DNA of 64,000 bases from Hydractinia symbiolongicarpus. Its lineage: Eukaryota > Cnidaria > Hydrozoa > Anthoathecata > Hydractiniidae. Both the position numbers and the translations under genes were made by a program. The notes beneath the pieces were generated by a model that had not been told where the DNA came from, made no database searches, and worked only from the letters and a program-made list of their open reading frames with translations. The stretch lies in NCBI RefSeq assembly GCF_029227915.1, contig NC_079887.1, positions 16,303,650 to 16,367,649 of the forward strand, given 5' to 3'. Below, piece after piece: positions 56,438-64,000 of this stretch (positions are counted from its first letter, which is position 1; each line of letters begins with the position of its first letter).

Positions 56438-59400
56438 CGTTCATTGGCATTTCCTGTTGAATACCCTGGCTCGCTGGAGTTACTCCTATACCCATATATG
56501 GATATTGTTCATAGTTGCTATTGTAGCCGTACACAGGAATTTGTGAATATGATGGGTACTGGGTTGTCGCAATTTCTTGTTGCATTTGTTGTTGTTGCTG
56601 CTGTTGTTGTAGTAACGTCGCATTGATATTTTGATGTGGCGCGGCTGGTTGTCTTTGCGACATGTGCTTCGATAACAGTCCTTTTCGTGCTGCAAATCTT
56701 GCTGCGTAACTGCCTGGTTTTTCAACAACGGGTGCTTTCTTTTTCCTGAGAGCGAAAGAAGTAACGATATCAACAAGCATAACAATAACACTTGTGACGA
56801 CAACAGCAACAACGACAAACAAGACGACAAACGAGACTACGAACAAGATGACAAACGAGACTACGAACAAGATGACAAACAAAACGACAAACAAGAAAAC
56901 AACGATCACGGCAACAATCCTGACAATCATCACAAAATTAACCATGGTTATATTAAAAAAAAGAAAAAAACTTACATTCGCCATGTTCTTGGTAAAGTAT
57001 TTTTTCTGGTTTTGTTGACATCTCTCGTTTTTACGGTGGATGATCGAGCGCTAGATTTGCTGCCGTCTGTAAGAAAAGTTGGACAAAATGATATAGAAAC
57101 GAAGTGCCCTACATAAAGATAATTTCTTGTGTGCATTTGCTTTTCGCAAATTTTGAAACACTAGCCATTTCATTTTTTGTCACTCATACTTTACAAAACC
57201 AAATACAGTACAAAGTAGATACCCATTCAAGGACTTACTACTCAAATTTTCTTTCACGGCAAAATCTTCGTAATTCTTCTCGTTTTCTTTCGTATCCACT
57301 CCGTTGTTTAAATTGTCCTTGCTTCTGTTCGCCACGGAAATGGATAATTGATTTCCACTTTTTGTCTTGTTGGGAGGTGTGTCCAGTAACGTTCCAAGAC
57401 AAGGTGATTTTGGTGTGTGCGTCTTAGAAGTTACATTATCAGACGATAGTTTTTCTTTTTCTTTCTTTTGACGAAGTTTTTGCTGCTCGTATTCGACTTC
57501 AGCACACAAATTCACGCTGTTGACGTAATTTGGGTAAGAACCTTGTCGCACAGGTGGAAATCGGACAGGTTTCTCTCCAGTTGAGTCTACAACAACATGA
57601 CATAAAATGACCACTGCTAAAGGTATTCTGCTTATGCAAACAACAACAAAAAATGCAAAATACAGGGACTCCACTCCATATTTACTTCTTATTTTTTGAC
57701 TAACATTCCTGACATTTCTATAATTTTTCCCGATATAATTTATTTATAGGCGAAATTTCTCATTTATTGGATTGGATGGATAATTGGATTTAACTATATC
57801 TTAGAAGCTAACTTTTTGCGAATTCAAACTCATTTAATTTTTTTTGACGTAAAAATTATTTAACCCATGTAAAACCACATAACATTTTTTTTGAGCGTTA
57901 TCTCCTTCGCGGTTGGTTTTGGTTTCCTCATTAAAAGACAGAATCATATGGGCAGGTTAATCTTGATTGATGTACAATATTAATAAACCATTCAATATTG
58001 TTTGTTTTTTACCATTTACCAATTGCTTTGTGGCATTCAAGGGTTGTATGGAAACAAACTACGTTTACAGATTTACAAGTTGTTAAACTAGGCTGTTTAA
58101 TTGGAGTGGTAATTAGTGGGTTTGATTTGATTTTTTAAAACGAATTAACTACTTGTTTAAAACCTTTGTTTTTTGCATACGCTTATAAGCGTATTCAAGC
58201 TGAGATAGGGGAGTTTTTAAGGATGTGCTAAGCATATTGTCTAACCTTTCTGATATATGTTTTTCGTGTATTAGGTATTTAATTAGACACAGACGTTTTT
58301 AATTCCGTATACACTTACAAGACTTATCAAACACCTCTATACAATCCAAACTGGGCTTTTTTTGCATATTAAGCATATCCTACCTGATTTCAAAATTTCA
58401 CTAGCTTATAAAAACAAACATGTATCTTGTTAGTGTACATAACTTTCGACATAACTGGAGCTTTCTTTGCGTCAATCAAAAAAAAAAAACAAAGCAAAAA
58501 AAACTACAGTATAGCAGACACAAACAGTTTTATTTGTCATACACGAATTCTTGACGAAATTCTCTGGAGTGCGCTTAGAGAGGAAAGCCCTACAAAGGGG
58601 ATACCTCTAAAACGTGAACACACCTACAAAGCGGACACCCCTTGAAAAGCGAACACCCCTAAAAAGCGGACAGATCTACAAAGTGCACACTTATTAAAGC
58701 GAACACCCCCGGGAAGCGGACAGACCTACAAAGCGGACAGACCTACAAAACGCACACCCCTTAAAGAGGACAGCCTTAAAAAGAAGTCATCCCTAAAAAG
58801 TGGACATTCAACAATGCTGATTAAAGCGGCCTTAGCGGCCTTTTTCAATTCTTTCACTTCTTTCTTAATATTTTTTATAGCACTACTTCTCCTGCTCAAC
58901 AATAAAAAAATGCTGTGGAAGGCCTGCAAGTTACACAAAATGGACAAAGTGGACGACTGCAGTATTCTTTAATGATAGTTCTGGGTCGCAATCAATATAG
59001 AATAAAGCGTTCAATTTAAGCACAAGTTTAAAATGCGAATCACAAAATATATACCATTTGCTGAAACTACCCCATTTTCGTCTGCGATTTGTCGTGAAAA
59101 GATTGCTGAACCGGGACTACCAGAGGAAATCCATGTTTTCACATGTTCACGAGATAAAGGTGTCGATAGCATCACCCTGCAAAAACAGCAACGAAGAAGT
59201 GAACATAACTTTGCGTAGTTTCACCGGTACCGTACCTTTTTACTAAAATTTATTAGCCAATCAAAAAGTTTCTTTTACGCCATTTTGATCTAGGTGGTAA
59301 AAACCTAGTGCTGTGATGCCCTCAAACATCCCTATTCCTTATAGCTAGTCACCGAATCTTTTACATTCTGAGGGAATTTTCTCCCTTTAGACTACATGTA

Positions 59401-62400
59401 AACAAATACGTTTCAGTACTCACCGTCCAAGATCATCCAGCTTTCTAGAAAGCCTCTCGTTCTCACGAAACATTTCCTTCAAAACAAAGAAATGAATCCC
59501 CGGTACACTTGTAACTTTCAAAGAGTACAAAAAATATAGTCAAAAAATAGAAGATTATGGCACGCATGTGTAGGTTAAAAAAAGCAACGTCAATCTGTAA
59601 AAAACTGACTTCCTCATAACACAAAATTTTGCAGAACGAAGGAGCGTAAAGACCAGCAAATTATTGACAAAAATCTATATAAATAAAATTGCACCTAGAG
59701 AGATTGTACAAGCGAATAGAAAAGCTTAGGAAGTTAGAAAAGCTTAGGAAGTTTTGCTTCGGGCAACCCGTCATTGATTACCTCTTGTTGTCTTTGTGCA
59801 ATAGCTCGTGAACGATGAAGCTGCATGTTTTCAGTTCTACATAGAAATGAATAATAACCAGACCAAAAAATCTACAACTAAAATTGAAGTAGAGCTACTG
59901 CGCATCACACAGTACTGCCTAGTAACATTTTTTTTTCACCCTGATGAACTGTGATCATTTTTTCCTGACATTTCTGAAAAAAAATTTGTTTGTTTTCTGG
60001 ACTTCTCTTACCGAGTGGTATTAATATATCGATACCCGAACATTAGCATAGAACATTGCGCTACCTACTTCAGACTTTCGTTTTCATTCATGTACTCCTG
60101 TAGCATATCGTATAAACCATTCTTCGCACCAAGAGCATATCTAAAATATAAACCTGTTCTAAGCATGTTCTTGCATGGTGTCTAACTTTACACGATAAAA
60201 CCTGTTCTTGTATGGTGTCTAACTTTACACGATAAAACATGTATTGTTAGTATTTATTGAGGCGGAAGTTTCAAATACTAACTAGTTTCTTAATGTTCCA
60301 CTAACGAGGACGAGTGGAAACGTCTCTACTTCTTCCAACATGACCACTCACTATTACCTCCTTATTTTTTTAACATGCCTGATACCCTGTTATATTTGAG
60401 TCAAGTTCCTTATTTTCATAGTTATCCTTGACTGCGATTTTATATATACTTGAACGTTGGATTACTCTTGAATATGAAACACATTCACAATAAACAGTTA
60501 AAAATGATGCTTACTCTTTAAGAAATTTAAAAATTTAATTTTCGCCGATACTTTAAAAACGAAAATATTTCTGAAACACAATATATAAACTTGAAATTTC
60601 TGAAATTTTCCTAGCATAGTAAAGAAATGCTAACACCCTTACTTTTTTCTGACATTTTCACAATATTTGAAAACTTCCTGACGGAGTGGAACCTCTGTTT
60701 TGTTTTACAGAACGTTTAGGTTACAGAAAGAAGTTGGTATGGCAGTATCGAGTCATTAAACAAAACCTATGGATTTGTGAACAAAAAGTCATACATTGCA
60801 GTTGTAGCTCTTGGCTCGAAGTCATCTTTTATAGTAAAATCCTTGCAAGAATTATTACGACCTATGGTATCAAAAAAAAAAATATCAGAGTATTGAACAT
60901 TGAACAAACAAACGAACGAATGAACGAGCGTGCAAACGAATGAGCGAACGAACGAATCATACTTGACTCGATAGATGATAACGTGTCTGCACCAATAGCA
61001 GGACTCAAAGTTCCAGATTCATTTTCAGTTAGTTCTCCTTCGATTTGGTTTGGTGTCAGAATAATTTGTGATTCTGAGTAAGGAACACCAAGCTAAAGAA
61101 AATATTCATCATCCGATTGGAAATATGTAAGCAAAATTTAAGGTTTAAGTACTTCATAGGCGACTTTAGATTAAGAATAAGGAAAATAAAATTGAAAAAT
61201 AATTCCAATAATATTACAATATCAGTAAAATGCTACAAAATTATCACGGATTTCGAATCTTAACAGTAATGTGCAAAGTATGAAGAGATGGTTCGAAGTT
61301 TCTGTCTTTACATAATCCATTTTTGTTCTAAACGTACCAGTTAAGAGGACAATATTTTGGATAGTTCACAGGGGTCTGCCCTCTTTTTTCAAGTTTTATG
61401 TCTCCTCTATTACTAATATCTAGATTAAAGCTGAATTCCCCTTTCATGGTATGGACAAAAAACGGAAAGTGGAAACGGAATTTTAGCGCGAAAACAGTAT
61501 TTTGGCGCGATCAAAACAAATATGGCTGCTGTAAATAAAATAAAATTTATATAACGAGCTCTGATGTGATAACTAAACAAAAGCAGTTGATATCTCGGTA
61601 ACATTTGATTGGTTAATACAAACGGTACGCAGAAAAAAGTTGACTACAGTTCAACTTTTGAGAATGAAGAGTTCATACTGTCTTGCATGCTCAAAATATC
61701 CACTGCGCATGTTTGTACCGTTTACTGTCTATAGTTCTACATAATGGAAATTCAGTCCAGTCCGACACCAACTTGGTACGAATAGATAGGACGACGCAAT
61801 AAAGTTACCTGTTTTCTAAAGTATGTGTTTTCTGCTTTCAGTAATTTCAGTTCGCGTTTTATCCTTTGAAAGACTTGCTCTCTTGGATCCTGAAAAAACA
61901 AAACAAAAATTAAACAAGTAATAGCACTTCCTACTTTTAAGATTTACCCTATAATTTTTATAGTCCTGTTTTTTCTGGTTAGGGTATTCAGACATTTTTT
62001 AAATATATTTATAAGCAACACCAGACATTCTCAGCGTAATATTTTTGAATTCATCTGTCTACAAATCGAGATCTGAGTAACTATATTAACATTTAAGCAA
62101 CTAATCTTGTGATTATGTTTTCAGACCATATGTTGGTTAAGCTAAAACCGACACATTTTGATATCCCAGTTAAACCGTAATCGTCATATAGTCATACTAA
62201 GCGCCACGTTGGCCTATTCATAAAAAACAAAAAATGAGGTAACTTGAGTACAAAAAAATTTTTTGACTGGAATGTTGTTTCTGAGTAAGATCAATGTAAT
62301 GAACTTGGTATAAATTTTTTTGTATAAGCTATACTACTTGAGTTCCAGAATTTACGCATTTTAAAGGAGGCCGATAAGACTTTTTGAAAAACTTACAGAC

Positions 62401-63824
62401 TTTGACCAAATAATAAAGAAATAGGTACAATTTTTTTTTATCAAAGAAATGTGATCAACGGCTGGCCAAGTAGTAAAAATGAATTTAGCCGAAATGTTGG
62501 TTAAGCTTCACCTGAAACATTTTGATCTCTCACAACTCGATTTGATAGAATTAAGGCCTTCCAAAACATGCTAAAAACATGCTAAGTATTATATTTCCCA
62601 GATTATTTTTGCATGTTTTAAGTGAATATGCTGTAAGTTTTATGTTCTGATTTTAAACACTTTGGTCTAATTAAATACTTTAGAAATAAACAATTCGCCC
62701 CGTATAATCCTACCCAGGTAAACAATGACTTAAAAAAAATTTCTTGGCGTTTTTCCCTAAGTAGCTAAACAATGTTTAAGGCGAAGTGTAATATAAAAAA
62801 AAGGAACCAAAATTTTAAAATGAGGAAGGTAGCTAAGAATCACATAGTATTATGTTAGGTAGGGTTTTTAGAGATGATAAAACCAAAGTATCTCTTGGTG
62901 TCTATAGGTTGATAGCTACAACATCAAAATAAATACGTTTAAAGTATGTATATGTGCGAAAAAAGTGATAAAAACTCAATTAAACTTTCAAAATATATAA
63001 AAATATAATTAAGAAAGCATAAAAGAGCTGTGAAAGGTACATAAAGAAGTTGTGGCTACCCTTACCGGCTTTGGCCAGAGGTTATACTATTTATATACTA
63101 TTAAAAAAACCTTTGCTACACGCAGCTACCATTTCGGCTAACTAACAGACACGGTTAGGTTTACGAAATAGACTAGATAACAGAATTTTTTCTCACGTTT
63201 TAGCTCACAGAAAGACAGGCATACCGGGAGAATTTTAATATAGACTAGTTAGCAGTCCAAGGATAAATCTGCTTGGCTAACTTAACCTGTTCGCGTTTTT
63301 GTGCATCTGTAGCACGATTATAAATCGCACAAAATATAGAAAGGATTTTTAGCGTGTACTCTGTGAAGTGAACATCAACTCACCATTTTAACAATAGGTT
63401 TGTTTTTGATGTTCTTGGCACGATTAGCATATCGCAATGTGTTCATAGTGTCTTGAAGAACGTACGAAGAAGGAGATATACATGCTATCTGGAAAATACA
63501 AATAACAAAAATGTAGCAGCAGAAGAAAAGAAATATGGAATGTCTAATGCAATCAATATATAGATTGTATGAGTCTGCCTGATAAGAATTGCCTTCTCAA
63601 ACAAATGAGTATAAAAACTTGTTATATAGGTGCAGTAAACAGACAATAAAAAAGGTTGTTTACTTATGAAAAAAATGTTGCACTTTACCCAATAACGTTG
63701 CGTACCATTAAAGTGAACCCATCTCCACCTAAACTGTCTGCTAATAATTTCGTCAGTTTGCTTTCTCGATACGGTATATGGTTTCCCTTTTTCTTAGGAT
63801 CACCAAGCGCTGATATACAGTTTC
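56438..63824 (-). CDS. KIF12: kinesin KIF12-like, C-terminal part (5' end outside window)
   Basis: Minus-strand exons are 63824-63706, 63488-63384, 61889-61809, 61092-60968, 60140-60069, 59836-59782, 59476-59424, 59176-59055, 57586-57239, 57066-56976 and 56745-56438, about 493 residues. The first two finish a kinesin motor: [27 protein letters not shown] and [15 protein letters not shown]. Then come [17 protein letters not shown] and the KIF12 landmark [16 protein letters not shown] followed by a heptad coiled coil, a linker, and a Gln-rich tail ([11 protein letters not shown]). KIF12 is a plus-end motor linked in vertebrates to cilia and epithelial polarity. The donor of exon 4 is uncertain: CGA|GTCAAG gives the right phase, while the stronger-looking TCAA|GTATGA does not. 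The last exon ends at a GTAATA donor in phase 1. A final exon was not found; reading through would end at 56247. The final AG of the window's minus strand before GTATTT may be the previous exon's edge. Confidence 0.88.
57587..59054 (-). other. KIF12 intron with tandem repeat at 58590-58800
   Basis: At 58590-58800 diverged units of about 15 bases (CCTACAAAGCGGACA and AAAGCGAACACCCCT) stand in tandem. The rest is AT-rich intron without other features. Confidence 0.75.
60165..60238 (+). repeat. tandem duplication of 37 bp in a KIF12 intron
   Basis: GGTGTCTAACTTTACACGAT, with TTCTTGCATGGT or TTCTTGTATGGT before it and AAAACCTG or AAAACATG after it, occurs twice in a row. Confidence 0.9.
61093..63383. 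other. KIF12 introns, no further gene seen
   Basis: Apart from the exon at 61809-61889, this AT-rich stretch shows no repeat family or gene I recognise. Confidence 0.4.
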
Positions 63825-64000
63825 CTAGGAAAAATAAAAATAGGAGAAAATAGATAAATAAGAACAAAAATGAAAAATAAAGTGTAAATAAGAATATGGA
63901 AAATTAAAACAAAAAAGAAATGTGACAGTTGCGCCAACAGGTAGGAACGGTGAAAAATTGTTCAATTATAAACAAGATACTTTGTGTTGCTCAAATACCT

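Noticed and set aside
56247-56984. A 245-residue minus-strand frame starting with a long Val/Leu/Phe-rich hydrophobic stretch
   Set aside because: The hydrophobic start is intron sequence made of ACAAACGAGACTACGAACAA-type repeats. Only the part from 56745 to 56438 is a KIF12 exon.

Overview
This looks like AT-rich genomic DNA from an animal, most likely a cnidarian and perhaps a hydrozoan. That placement is an inference from intron-rich conserved metazoan genes, very long repeat-filled introns and the mix of mobile elements. It does not rest on any diagnostic host marker. No bacterial-style operons are present. The only gene-dense stretch is an old virus-like element.

Four conserved host genes can be rebuilt exon by exon with matching splice phases. 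(1) An MIF4G-domain gene (MIF4GD-like) lies on the minus strand at 1254-3491, in three exons; one intron appears to be GC-AG. (2) A complete 12-exon ROGDI gene lies on the plus strand at 3834-15952 (293 aa). It diverges from the MIF4G gene across about 340 bp, so the two probably share a promoter region. (3) A complete 10-exon proline dehydrogenase gene (PRODH, 602 aa, mitochondrial) lies on the minus strand at 28350-54319. (4) The 3' part of a kinesin gene (KIF12-like) lies on the minus strand at 56438-63824; its motor domain continues beyond the window.

Between ROGDI and PRODH (about 18-27 kb) is a transposon graveyard. It holds an ISL2EU-like element (SAP/SWIM/YqaJ remnant on plus; THAP plus IS5-type DDE transposase remnant on minus), a P-element/THAP9-like transposase remnant, an unrecognised pair of reading frames between them, clusters of a short repeated motif, and a 403-bp TA-flanked MITE.

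The most striking region is PRODH intron 6 (29896-50448, 20.6 kb). It splits the codons of an EF-hand-like loop and is packed with mobile DNA: a decayed non-LTR retrotransposon (30.6-33.0 kb); a pair of inverted about 200-bp repeats at 33.26 and 50.35 kb that may be the ends of one old element; inside that pair a MULE-like transposon (34384-39259) with long inverted ends and a candidate 10-bp target duplication; and a GC-richer Polinton/Maverick-like, virus-related block (39.8-48.4 kb). That block carries a family B DNA polymerase, a packaging-type ATPase, two tandem MSV199/Bro-N-like genes and several small membrane or hypothetical proteins, all but a few of them broken.

Dispersed elements include three copies of a tRNA-derived SINE, a tRNA-like sequence with a 4-nt anticodon loop, a Penelope-like GIY-YIG fragment, minisatellites and fold-back MITEs. 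Every function is assigned by recognising sequence families; no database search was run.
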